The notes beneath the pieces were generated by a model, which was not told the origin of the DNA, searched no databases, and saw only the letters and a program-made list of their open reading frames with translations. Below are positions 45,484 through 57,748 of a stretch of DNA of 64,000 nucleotides, piece by piece. Position 1 is the stretch's first letter. The number at the start of each line of letters is the position of its first letter. A program made the translations under genes and the position numbers. The DNA lies in assembly GCF_000149955.1 (NCBI RefSeq), contig NC_030992.1, forward strand, positions 1,793,099 through 1,857,098, read 5' to 3'. This DNA is from Fusarium oxysporum f. sp. lycopersici 4287. Lineage: Eukaryota > Ascomycota > Sordariomycetes > Hypocreales > Nectriaceae.

Positions 45484-47018
45484 TCAACTTGGCTGTACTG
45501 GAGCCGCCTTACGCTTCACCAATCTGACCCATCGTCGTCGCCTCCAGTCACCTCTCCGACCACTGCCGTCTTCATTCTCCTCCCAGCTTGGTTTCGGTGT
45601 TGCCTTTTGCTTCCCTTTGTCGTTGATAGGAACGTCCACAACACCAGTACGCTCGTCTCGCTCGTCCCATATGTCATAAACCCAACGCTCGCCTTCTGTC
45701 TCAACTTCAACGCCTGTAATAATACGTTCCTCTACCCATTCACGACTCCAAAGGTCTAGAGCCCATTTCTTCTCGCTCCATTCCCACGCTTCGGGTGGCA
45801 TGACATCTTCAAAGAAGCGTGTTCCGCGTGGTCGTTCACCTGCAATTCGAGGTTGTGACAAAGGATCGTAGGGTGAAGGACTGAAAAGCCAAGGCTCCCA
45901 CTCGCCACCACCAGAGGTTTTGCGCTGTAGCTCAAAGATTTCCACTTCACGCGTTTCAGGACTGGAGTCGAGGATAACGTCTGAGCTGATCCAGTTATCT
46001 AACCACGACCGAGCCTTGGCCTCTTGTGGCTGGAGACGGTCTCGATGAGCGGCAGCAATGAGGCGGGCGACGTGAGGATGACCCATACCCACGATAACCC
46101 AACCTCCGAGAAGGAATATGAAGCGCCAGGGTAGAATTTGGGCCGCAATGGTCATAAAAATGCCCCCGGCTGTAAGAAATAAAAATAGAGCAGAACTGAG
46201 AGCCTCATCACTAAAATTCGTCACTGGTACAAGTAAGGCGACGACCTGGTCATGTCCCCGACTAAAGTCATCCATGCAGTTCTGTAGGTCGCGCATGTTC
46301 CGAAAGAAGTCCTTGCTGAGTTCCTTGACTGGTTTCACCGTCGCCGCAGGTGCCAAAGGTGGTCCCTGGGGAGAATATCCAACATTCTGCTCACTCGACA
46401 AGGTTCCCTTGGGTGGTGCTGGATGCCGTGCCAGGAACGCGGGGATGAAGACACCGAACAGAAGGATGGCAACAGGCAGCACAAACAGGAGATAAGGATC
46501 CAGGCAGACAAAACTATAGACGGCGAGGAGTGATAGAGTATGCGACGCGCGCTTCCAGGATAAAATACGTTCCACACGGGCCTGGAATTTAAAGACGACG
46601 CCTATTCGAGCGTTGAATCGCCGAAAATTGTAAGACATGGTAGTGATATTGAAGTTCGGCCTCTCTGTATGGGTAGCTGATTGTTCGTCACCGGCGAAGT
46701 GAACCTCGGTTTGGTCATCGCTATCCGTGGGTATAACTTGCTGAAGAAGTCTACCGTGGCACCAGTCAGTAAAGCAGGGCATTACAGCGGCTCGGGAAGC
46801 TCAATATACTTTTCTACCAACCGGTCCTGCAAGCTAGCTTTCTGGCGAATAGCAGCAAATCCTCCGCGTAGGCCCGTTTTCTGAGAGCTTAATTCGGCCT
46901 TGGGTTCGGGCTGCTTGTCATTGTCATCGTTATGGTCATTGTTGGGGCGCTGGCTTGAGCTCTCGGGGGAGTCAAAGTTGCGCCCAGAAGCGAACATCTC
47001 TGCAGTGAAGTCGTCCAT
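45484..47018 (-). CDS. Pex23/Pex28/Pex29-family peroxin with dysferlin motifs
   Basis: Two exons, 47018-46810 and 46750-45484, give 491 residues. The 59-bp intron starts GTATAT and ends CGGTAG; this donor was chosen over a later GTAATG because it restores the family block DRLVEKLLQQVIPTD and avoids a 35-bp intron. The N-terminus is acidic and Gly/Ser-rich. Residues about 115-300 form the Pex24-type membrane region: FNARIGVVFKFQARVERILS, YSFVCLDPYLLFVLPVAILL, a second hydrophobic pair around FLFLTAGGIFMTIAAQILPW and FIFLLGGWVIVGMGHP. The C-terminal third carries dysferlin-type Trp-rich motifs (EWEPWLFSPSPYDP, PEAWEWSEKKWALDLWS). Such proteins sit in the ER/peroxisome membrane and control peroxisome number and size. 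The exact orthologue among Pex23/28/29/30 is unsettled. Confidence 0.85.
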
Positions 47019-49946
47019 GAGGAGGGATGTTTTAAGACATGGTGCGACATTGGATGGTGGAGAATTCAAAAGGAACTGGGGATTCAAGATACCCGCGTGG
47101 AGGTGTCACGGCACGATCACGGGTGAGCATGTGACACTGGTGACATCACTTACACCTAGATCCGAAGGTTGGTGAGCATCTTGTGGCTACCGAGTTACTA
47201 ACTTACCTAACCTAGACTGACCTCGTGACAACGGCTTCTAATAATACCTACCGGAGAGAAGCTAGCCTCGATTCAGCAGTAAATGATGTTCGTAGTGAGT
47301 GAGAAATCATTTGCTGGATACCCTCCATAATTCTGCCGTCAACTAGAGTTTACAGTAGTGCCAAGCGGGCCGTAGCGCCTTCTGACTGGGTTATGATCTT
47401 TGAAGTACAGTAAATTAGACGCAGATGGGTTGCCTCATTTGGTGAAGTTTAGAAGACTTGGCATCGATCCGAATAAAGGATGAAACTACGGACATCATGA
47501 GAGAGTAAATAAGTCCTGAGACATGGTTCATATCATATATATCCCATCCTAATTTATATGCCCACAGCGACATCCATGTCGTCCCTTAAATCTGACTTAC
47601 CCCACACAACTGAATATCGAGTAAAGAAAGCATAACCTTCGTCATTTCGGCACTATTGCTAAAGCTGTGGAGGCATTCAGCAATCCATTCCAGCGACGGC
47701 CTTGAGAACGCGAATTCCTGCCTGACAGTTTGATTGTGTCATCCACACTGATGAGTGTTCCGGCTCGTCGGTGTCAAATATGTGGTTGATGAGATCAAGT
47801 GGCATATCATAGCCATGGGCTTAATTCACTTCAAACAGAAGACATTGCCCATGACAACGACAGCTCACATATGCCAGATGCCAGATTGGCTATCAGATGC
47901 TGGGAGCAGCTGTGAGCTGCCAACTATCATCCACCACCGTATATAGACGGCGAAAAACAATAAACACGACTCAAGATGCAGGACCATCAGATCCTTGATG
48001 CTTGGCAGGACAACAATGCATAAGGTACCAACCGACAACAGCCTTGACAGGTTAGGTTTATTGGTCCGGCAAAATGCTTGGTAAATAATAGAGATGCATC
48101 CGTATGGCCCTACCGGTTGAAGATGCCCGAGAAAGCTCCTGCCGGGGCAAATTGATGGGTCCTTGAAAATCTGAGACACGACTCAATCCTTGTATTCACT
48201 GGGTGTTCATGGTCTGAGCGGGAGGCTCGAATAAGACATCTATCTATCCATTAGCCACACCGTCCAGCCCGTCTCCCGTCACGAGTACAGCCCAGCACTC
48301 TTGAATCTAGAGACCTGAGCCTGGTTGCGAACAGCCTGGTTGCGAAACAACGAAGCACTTGCCAATGTCGTAGTATCGAATCGGGTCACTTGTCGTTTCG
48401 TGAACCCCAGCTATCTTTACCTCAGCTCCAACGTCAACATCCGATTACGGCCCAATACAAACACTGGTTGTTGACCTGGGTAGCGCATCGCGCCAGTGCC
48501 CGTTGATGCGTCAACCGGTTCACGCGACTCGGCACTATGCGTGGATGGTATGGCTGGTAGCATTCATTCGCGATACCACTGTCTTCTCCACTGACCATGC
48601 AAATCTTCTACCTAAAACCACCGCCATCGCCGCTCATTATCGGGTGGTGGATGTGTTATAGAGACCAGCTGGCAGAGCAGGGTAGCAGTATAGTAGGTAA
48701 GGTACCTTAGCTTGGAATGAGATGACGATAAAACGCGACAAATGCATCCAGGGCGTGAGGTCCTTGACCCGGATTTGGATTGGCATTTAATTGTTATTCA
48801 GAGAATGTCCCATATTCTATCACGAATGGTTGACGTTCCTCAATATGCATCGTTGAGTTCGGGAGAGGCTAATAAAGTAAGGGGACATTATTGAGGTACC
48901 GCATTATGAGGTTACATGCTGGGGAAGATACATCTGATACGGGTAGAATGAGCCCAAGATACAGGTACCTTCCATCCACTTAAATGGCGGTAAAAGGCAT
49001 CTCGACAACCGGTATGGGACCTCCACCTCTGCCCGCACCTAATCCAGGGACCAATTTCAAAGCTCTAGTAGCCAATCAAATTGCCCGTCTACCGTGTCGA
49101 GATCCGCTGTCCACTGTTCATTATCAACCGTGATGTTCTTTCACGAGGCCCCTTCCACCATATCAGCCTCTCATGTGCCTTTCTTCACACGCTAGAGAGT
49201 ATGATGCCCGCTACCTAAAGAGGCACCGGCACCCTAGCACGCAGGTATTCCCCATGCCTCCTTCCGGAACTCCCTGTGGCCGCCTATAGCAGTGTTCCAT
49301 GAACCTAAGGGAAGGCCATCCCATCCAGAGAAAAAAACACAACCTTACCTAACCAACTTAACGACTCCATCTTTTTATTCTACTCCATCTCGCATCTTAC
49401 TGTACCATCCCTTTCTCGGGGTGCCCACCGCAATCAATCGCTCCGGGCTCCTTTTCGCCTGCCGCCAACCGCTCACTGACTCTGACTTTGATTCTGTCTG
49501 CTCTCTTGCACTTCAATACTCTTATCGGTTCCGGAATGAGGTAGCCGTTCGAATGCGCTCAGCTCCCTGACCGGACTGAGTCTGTGCCAGCGACCCGACC
49601 CCGTGAAATCCACCTTCGTCGCATTGCCAGCCACGCCCCTCGACCTTGGACCCCATGAGCCGCGACCACAAGGCACCTGCTGGGCCTCGACCAGCCAACT
49701 TTTCTCCAACGCGATTGTGAGCCTTTTCCATCTGACATTTTTCTGTTTGTTTCGTTCGTTTGACATATTGGTCAATGCGTGTTCTGGCGTACCGCTGTCA
49801 TCGTCACATCCAAGTCTTTTATCGCCCTGCATTTCTGCACATGGCCAAGCTGACCTTGATCTCTTTGTGACAGGGGCAAAACCGCCAACGCTCAGCCTCG
49901 ACCACATATCCCCTCGACGAACCCTGGCTTTGCCTCCGACGATCCA
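47019..49946. other. Long intergenic region, divergent promoters of the peroxin and pom1 genes
   Basis: 2.9 kb between two divergent genes. AGGTACCT-type palindromes recur near 48698-48708 and 48964-48971. The last 600 bp is CT-rich with GTGAG and GACAG signals and is probably a long pom1 leader. An open frame at 49603-50019 overlaps the pom1 start in another frame and is considered leader sequence. Confidence 0.4.
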
Positions 49947-52900
49947 ATGCTCAGCGCAACTCCTTCCAATAATCATTCCATTTTTTCTTTTAGTCGTGAT
50001 GGAGATTCAGGTCAATTAAACGACTCGACTGCCTCTTTCGATTTCTTGCCCTCTGTTAGCTTCGACGATTTACAGAGTAGCATCGAATCCGCTTCAACAG
50101 ACTTCAAACTGACCCAATTCCCGTCTCCCAACGGCGAAGGGGGCATCCTCGACACACACGGGGTAGATAACGCCAGTATGTCTTCTAGATCTCAAGTAGC
50201 TCCGTCATCGAATGGTGCTGCCACTCGAACTGCTGTCCAAACCAGCACTCGACCCGCTCGATCAGGCTCGCTACTGCGTCGACCTAGTAATTCTAACAGA
50301 CCGCCTGCCAATGCCTCCGGTGCTTCTGGTCCGACTGATCACATCCACGGGCCGGGCGCTGCACGCTCTCGTCGACAAAGCCAATACCCGCCTGTCTCCA
50401 ATACCGTCGTTCCAAAACCTCCTCGAAAGTCGATCGGCCCAGGAATTGTTGGCGATGGGGACTATGGAGCTCGACCTCCCCAGAAGCGGCGCCCCAGTCT
50501 CTTCTCTGAAGGGACGCCTGCCGGCTCGACGAGAGCTTCTATGGACGGCAATCCATCGTGGCTCGATAATACAAGAAATTTTCCCAGCTCAAGGGCTGCG
50601 AAATCCAAATCAGTACAACCGCCACCACGACCAAATCAAACCAACCTTGGTCTTGGTAACACGCTCACCCCAGAGCAGAACCGACACTCGACCCTGGCCC
50701 CGCGATCACCTCGGGTCGGAGGCCGATTGAGCACGCCGTCCTCCGCCAACAAGAGAGTTTCGATGATGCCCGGCGCCCACCATTCATCACATGCGACTGG
50801 CCTCGGCGCGAGGACAATTAGTCCCACTGATACAAGGAGGATGAAGCGACTCTCAACAATGCCACAGTCATTGAGTCTTGGTCAGATTTCCACCCCTCCG
50901 CCTCCACCACCAGTGTCGATGAACAATCAACCTGAGAGAGCTGAATCGAAATCGCCTTCCATGATTCCAAGGCGAACTTCTGGTACCCCATCATCCTCGA
51001 GAACTACGCCAGACCTCCACCGTAAATCCTTCAACTCAAATCTATCAGTTAACTCGGGCTTCAGCCTGAACTCGGCCAGAACATCAACTGGATCGTTACA
51101 CCGTATATCTGGGTCTTCATCTACGTCACGCTTGCCTGCACCAAAACGTACGACAGTCCACAATCCTATTCCAACTGATGATGACGAATATGTTCCGCCT
51201 GTCCCTGCTATACCGAAAGCCTACGAGTCGCCGAAAGACTCGCCCGCAGACACTTATTTCATGGAGAAGAAAAAGACTGCGCTTAGCAACATGGATGTCA
51301 TGGGCATGAACTCAAACTCTACTGGAGTCATTTCTATGCCTGTCTTTCCTGAGCCCACGAAGCTTCAGAGAAAGCCCAGCGCGCGAAAGAGCTATGTGCC
51401 GAGTGTGGCCGCTGAGCCTGATAGCAAGGCCACTCCTCCAAATAAGCGACATCTGCAACCTCTAAGACTGCCACCAATCAACCTGGGACCTTTGAGCACC
51501 CCAACTGCTAACAAGATTGCAGCGTTGCAAGACCACAGCAGTGTAGATAGGCACGAAACTCCACCACCAGCCCGGCAATTGCCAAAGACTCCCACAACCC
51601 CTATGACAGCTTCCAAAAGCTCCTTCTTTGCCAAAAGTCGCCATGGCGATACTCCTGAGCTTCCATCTCTTAGGAGCAGCAGTTCAATTCATCACACCCA
51701 TCTCACGCCTACACCTCCTGACGCTAGTTCGACTGAATCGTCGTTAGCTTTCAAGGAACTTGATCACAAGCAAAGCATGTCACCTTTCTTGTCATCCTCT
51801 TTACCCAAAGGCGGCGCAGACCATGGTTTCTTGAAGAGGTCGAAGACGGGAGCCGACTTCATGACTTTGGATGAAAACATGTTCCAAGATCAAATCCACC
51901 AGAAGCCTACGGGTCCTCGCGCGCCTAAAGAGGCAGAACCAACCCCCAAATCTCCTCAACCGGAACATTCGCTGGATGAGCCACAAACACCCTCCTCCAT
52001 GAGCTCTATTCGACGAAAACTCAGTCTTTCTTGGAAGCGTGGGAACTCCAAGAGCAATATTACTGCCCCTACAGATGTGGTTGAGAAAGCCAGCGCGAAG
52101 CAGCCAGAGGAACCTATGCCTCCTCCCAGGATCCCCATCTCCTCCACTGTAAACAACCTGTCAACTCTCAAGCAAGCCAGTCCTTCCCCAACCGTGAAGC
52201 AACCTCCTGGAGGGTATCTTGAGTCGCGGAGGCGAAAGAGCTCTGGTGGAAGCCTCAATGGGTTCATCTCCCACGACAAGACAAAAAGCGAATCTTGGAC
52301 TGCGAAAAAAACAGTGCCAGACCCTTCAACAATGCCCGTTGGTCGAAATACTTCAGTCATGCAGAAAATCCTTCGCCCCAGGAATTCTTCTGGCATGTCG
52401 AAGGGCCCCGACTCATACTCTGCAGACCTCGACAAGGATGATATGGCAGCAGAAGAAGAGATGGCTAAGTTGGGTTCCAGGCGCAAAGAGACGGATGTTG
52501 CTGCTAGAACCCTGGACGCGCTCAGAAAGCGAGCCACCCCCAAAGAGCGAGTTGGCGCTCACGAAGCAATTCGTATTGCCATGCTCAATATTTATGAGAG
52601 GGGCGAAATTGTGGACTATACCGATGTGTACTTTTGTGGGACACAGAACGCCCATAAGGTTGTAGGCGATCTCCAGTCTGATGCACCCAACTTTGGATAC
52701 GACGACGAGCGTGGCGATTATACCATTGTGCCTGGAGACCACCTTGCATATCGATATGAGATCATTGATGTTCTCGGAAAGGGAAGCTTTGGACAAGTCG
52801 TTCGATGCATTGATCACAAGACTGGCGGTCTGGTAGCTATCAAGATCATAAGGAACAAGAAAAGATTCCATCAACAAGCCCTTGTGGAGGTCAACATTCT

Positions 52901-54053
52901 GCAAAAGCTTCGTGAATGGGTAAGCTGAAGTCACTACTCACCCTTCAATATCTATGCTAACTTGGCACAGGATCCAAAGAATAGGCACAGCATGGTCAAC
53001 TTTACACAAAGTTTCTATTTCCGTGGTCATCTCTGCATCTCTACAGAATTACTTGACATGAATCTCTACGAGCTCATCAAAGCCCATGCTTTCAGAGGAT
53101 TCTCTATCAAGATCATTCGGCGCTTCACCAAGCAGATTCTCAGCTCACTCAATCTGCTCAAGCAGCACAAAGTCATTCATTGTGATCTCAAACCCGAAAA
53201 CATTCTCTTGCGACATCCCCTTCATGCGGAAATCAAGGTCATTGACTTTGGCTCCAGCTGTTTTGAAAATGAGAAGGTGTATACTTATATTCAGTCTCGT
53301 TTCTACCGATCACCAGAGGTCATCCTTGGCATGACCTATGGTATGCCGATTGACATGTGGAGCGTTGGCTGTATCCTGGCAGAACTATATACTGGGGTCC
53401 CTATTTTCCCTGGAGAAAACGAACAAGAGCAACTTGCCTGTATCATGGAGGTCTTTGGGCCTCCTGAAAAGCACTTGATTGAAAAGAGCACTCGAAAGAA
53501 ACTTTTCTTCGATTCAATGGGCAAACCCCGTCTTACAGTATCGTCTAAAGGCCGCAGACGTCGCCCTTCTTCCAAAACTCTAGGCCAGGTACTCAAATGC
53601 GACGACGAGGTCTTCATAGACTTTCTGCATAGGTGCTTACGTTGGGACCCCGAACGACGCATGAAACCTGAGGACGCGATTCGGCACGAGTTCATTACTG
53701 GGCGTAAGATGCCCGTCCCTCGTATGCCGCCAACTCGCGAATCATCACCCATGAAGCGGCATAACACAATTTCGACGCCACGGCCTCTCCCAGAACCTCC
53801 AGGTGCTAGTACCAAACCCCCAATGTCTCTGCGAACCGGAGCCAGCCCTCACAAACTAGTCTCTGGTGGTGTGCGAAAGACTTCCGGGACCACGGGATCT
53901 ATTGGCTCCATGCCAACCAAACGAACGAGCGCTGGCACGACTGGACTTGCACAAGGAGCAAGTGGCTTGCCTCGAGCTGCTGGTAGGAGTGTGAGCGCGA
54001 AGCAGGACCTGGCCGCTGCGGGTGCAACAGCCGCAATGAGTCGACGAACATAG
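49947..54053 (+). CDS. pom1: Pom1-type DYRK family dual-specificity kinase
   Basis: Two exons, 49947-52919 and 52971-54053, give 1351 residues; the 51-bp intron is GTAAGC...CTAACTTGGCACAG, phase 0. About 890 disordered Ser/Pro/Arg-rich residues precede a DYRK homology box (TPKERVGAHEAIRIAML...YFCGTQNAHK). The kinase domain spans about 930-1240: Gly loop LGKGSFGQVV, VAIK Lys, catalytic HCDLKPEN (Asp1063), DFGSSC, and the DYRK activation loop VYTYIQSRFYRSPE with Tyr1095 and Tyr1097. The C-terminal tail is basic and Ser/Thr/Gly-rich. In fission yeast Pom1 forms polar cortical gradients that inhibit Cdr2 and place the division septum; the long basic N-terminus binds membrane. All kinase motifs are intact, so it should be active. 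Confidence 0.92.
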
Positions 54054-57000
54054 TTTTTATTTGGAGGATACCTTTTTATCATGATTGGAGTTCAGGTTGC
54101 GTTAAACATTTTGTTTTGACCATTGTGCATCTTTGGGTAACCGATACACTATGCAACGGCGTTGCCAGGGACAGTTTGACTTTGGTCTTCGCCTTACAGA
54201 CAAAAACTGCATGGATTTTACGAGGGTGGGCGAAGGCATGGAGGATGCAGAAGAGGGAAGATGGGATTGGGGCACATGATACATCTCGATCATTCATTTC
54301 AATCCTTGTTACCACGCCTACACGATGATCAAAGACGTCTGCTTTCCGGCCCCTTTGCGATGGATCTGCGGGAGGCAAATTCGTGATACAACGAGACGGT
54401 GATTAGTGAGTCAACTTAGCTTGAGATTGGGCGGCAACTGTTTTGGGAAGGGGGTATATCACGAGATTTGACGACTGTTTCAACTCAACTCAATAGATGT
54501 CGTTGTCCGCATCGAATCGGAGAGTATAGAAGTTAAGGGGGCTCGCAAGAAGGGTTCGGACACCCAGACAGAGTATGGCTAACACCAATGAGCCTTCCAG
54601 GCATTCAGATAACTTTACACATAATGGAACATTCGAGGCTAGACTCATTGTTGACTCTTGATTATTGACTGAGGCCTCCCTTCCATGAGTACAATTATTG
54701 GTGCTTGTGCAAGAGCCGCTAACATGTACGACGTCAGATGCTTATTTGATCGTCAAACAGCTGAGGTTCCGAAGCTCGAAGGATGGGACAATTTCGAGAA
54801 ACGTCGCCGCGGTTGCAGATCAGCCTTACGCCTTATGATGTCGGACAGATGACGGGCCACGCCTGGGATCACGAATAGGATCGCGGCTGCGTCAAGATCA
54901 AAAGAAGAGGCGCGAGGCATGGCGGCAAATGTTGTGCCGGGGGGTTCATGTAACGGTCTTGTGCTAACTGTAAGCGGCGACATCTTTCGCTGGAAGGGAA
55001 AGATGGGTAGGGTTGAGGATGTAAACGCATCGGCAAACAGCCGCGCCGCCAAATGAAAAGGCTAGGCGATGGTGCAGGGAGCCATGCCCCTTGATCAATA
55101 ACGTCGGTCCCGGCGAGTGGGAAACAGATGGTCAGAAAAGGGGTGGATGTGAAGATGATTGGCAAATCAACGACGGGAGCTGGGCTCATCTTAATATTAG
55201 AAACGGGTCCGGCCGAGAGTTCAGTCTGACATCTGTCACAGTATGCTCAAACGACTGCATGTGTGCCGGTATCGTATTAGTTGGGTTCATGAGTCCAAGG
55301 CAGACTGAGCTCAATATGAGTGTCCCTAGAAAGAATCAAGATGCACAAAGGTGGGTCATCAGAATGCCTTGCGTCTTATTGTAACCGGTATGACTTTCTT
55401 GGGCGTTAAGTAGTCGCTGCAAGAGAACAGATGAGGATTAGAAGTTGTCATGATATGGCCGAACAATATGTTGTAGGTCAAGCTTTCTCCGCCGGCGACT
55501 CCGGGACGAACAACGGGGGGGCAAGCCACGGCGGGAGGCGCAGCCCGTGGGGCATGCAGTGGCGCCCCTCTCCGGGCTCCGATTATTGGGTGCGGTCGCC
55601 GGATGAACATGGGACTGACCCATTCCCCGCAGACGACAGGGTTGTTCTATAGGTTCTCGGACGAGGCTGAAGGTCTTGAATCGCTGTGCGACATGACTGT
55701 GAGGTCATCAAACCCTCCATGACGATGATAGTAAGCCGTCAGGGCCGTATTGGACATGCGTGATCTGTGTGGTAATTGTGTGTTGAGTAGAGAATGATTT
55801 CCACGATATGATCATAGCACTCTAAACCCCCAGACTATGCGCAAAGGCGCAATCTTTTCGTATCGTATAGCAGCAAAGCAGTTTAGGCAGACGAGGAGTG
55901 AACATCTTGGGCAACCATGACAATGATGGAGGGTTCTGGCTTTCGTCCGTGCTCGCTCGTCATCTGCCTTCTCCCCCAGACTGTTTGGATTGTTTCGGCG
56001 TCTAACTGGACCTTACTTGGCCAGTCACTGATGCCCTTTTTCTTATCCTGCATGCGATGATGCTCTAGTCTGGGTGGTTTCTGATGCCTGTTTACCTATG
56101 ACTCCTTTTTTGGTTCTGCATAGGGGACGTCTGACTCTGGCACTCCTCAGTTTCAACCGTAAACCAGGGTGTTTGCCAAGAATAAACTTACAGCATTCAC
56201 TATCCCGAGAGAATGGGCACACAATACCATGCCAATAACAGTCTCATCGCGAAGTTTGGCAAACTTTAGAGGAAACATGTGCCTGAGACTTGATTCCTAA
56301 TCAGGACGAGTTGATTACTCCTGAGCCAATTGAGCATTTTCTTCAAATGGTGGTGTCTCTGGCAAGACATGTAACGGCAACGGACCGTCGATGGTGGTGG
56401 CCAAGTGAGACATTGTGTAGTGATCGATCAATTCTTGAGTTCAGCAAAACATTTTGTGTTGGCCCTATGTACGACTCCATGTACGTTCTAACAGATTTAA
56501 CTATCGTTCATGGAATTGTGATGTAACAGTAAACGTTAGCCTATAGTTGGAGTCAACTTGAGCCTCCTGCATAGAGATCCATTACACTATTAGGTCTTTT
56601 TCGAACTCCTTCGAGCCAGGAATGCGTTAACCAGATCGTAGATGTGGCCTATGCTGTGCATTCAAAGCAATATAAATGCCCAACGTGGATGGCGTGAACA
56701 TAAGTTCTTTCTCACTCAACCGACAGGCATGCGGGATTCAAAACACCGAATTCTCGTTATCTTCACAATCCATACGGCACGTCTTCTCAAGGCCCCGATG
56801 TCAGCGAACTCGCTGCCCGGAGCCCACGTGAGGTAGGCCAGAATGCTGACCTAAGAAAGTCAGATGCCTGGTATCCTATTGCCGCGGCAGGTAACACTGT
56901 TTCCCGTTCCAATAGGAATTCAGGTTTCACCTTTGGGTAAGACATGAGGTAGGGAGCGGTGAAAATTTCGGGAACTTGTCAGCGTTATGAGGCATCTGTC

Positions 57001-57467
57001 CAGATCAATCGAGGGTGAGAAAACGTACCTGAGCATCCAGAAAGCCACCAATGCAAGGCTGGGCCGGGCTGCCTCCACGTTTGGATTCATGAGTAAAGAG
57101 TGAATGTCGAACTGTGTAGTAGTGCTGACTGGGCCAATCCTGCACAGTACTCGGAAGACTTTCAGGGGATAATGGTGGTAGTGTGGATGCATGTCAGTTG
57201 CGCGGAAATGTTGTATGACAGACTTAGTTGAGGTGGGCTAAGTTCCCAACTCTATGTTCTTTCAGAGGGCGGGGGGGGGGGGGGTTCTTGGACGATCTGG
57301 GATCATCAGACGTACACTCGATGAGTTCCCCAACAATTACACTGCTCCCTATGTTTCTTTACAAGCTGCAACAATGAGGAACCCACATACGATCTCACGC
57401 CACTTGAAGACTCGCGAGGACCACTATCCATCATCTATACGGTATGAAAGTGTATCAGATATCGCGA
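54054..57467. other. Gene-poor region after pom1
   Basis: 3.4 kb with only short, overlapping ORFs. A GC-rich patch at about 55485-55600 stands out from its AT-richer surroundings and carries a 73-codon ATG ORF (55431-55652) without recognisable features. A 14-G run lies at 57271-57284. Confidence 0.45.
57271..57284. repeat. Homopolymer run of 14 G
   Basis: Uninterrupted G tract about 180 bp before an assembly gap. It could form a quadruplex or impede sequencing. Confidence 0.9.
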
Positions 57468-57748
57468 NNNNNNNNNNNNNNNNNNNNNNNNNNNNNNNNN
57501 NNNNNNNNNNNNNNNNNNNNNNNNNNNNNNNNNNNNNNNNNNNNNNNNNNNNNNNNNNNNNNNNNNNNNNNNNNNNNNNNNNNNNNNNNNNNNNNNNNNN
57601 NNNNNNNNNNNNNNNNNNNNNNNNNNNNNNNNNNNNNNNNNNNNNNNNNNNNNNNNNNNNNNNNNNNNNNNNNNNNNNNNNNNNNNNNNNNNNNNNNNNN
57701 NNNNNNNNNNNNNNNNNNNNNNNNNNNNNNNNNNNNNNNNNNNNNNNN
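57468..57748. other. Assembly gap (Ns)
   Basis: 281 unknown bases in intergenic DNA; open frames listed across it are artefacts of the Ns. Confidence 1.

Noticed and set aside
46751..46785. Alternative 35-bp intron in the peroxin gene
   Set aside because: Too short for this genome, and it leaves a non-family insertion; the 59-bp alternative restores the conserved KLLQQVIP block.
49603..50019. 138-codon frame before and overlapping pom1
   Set aside because: Out of frame with the kinase and without domain; considered 5' leader.
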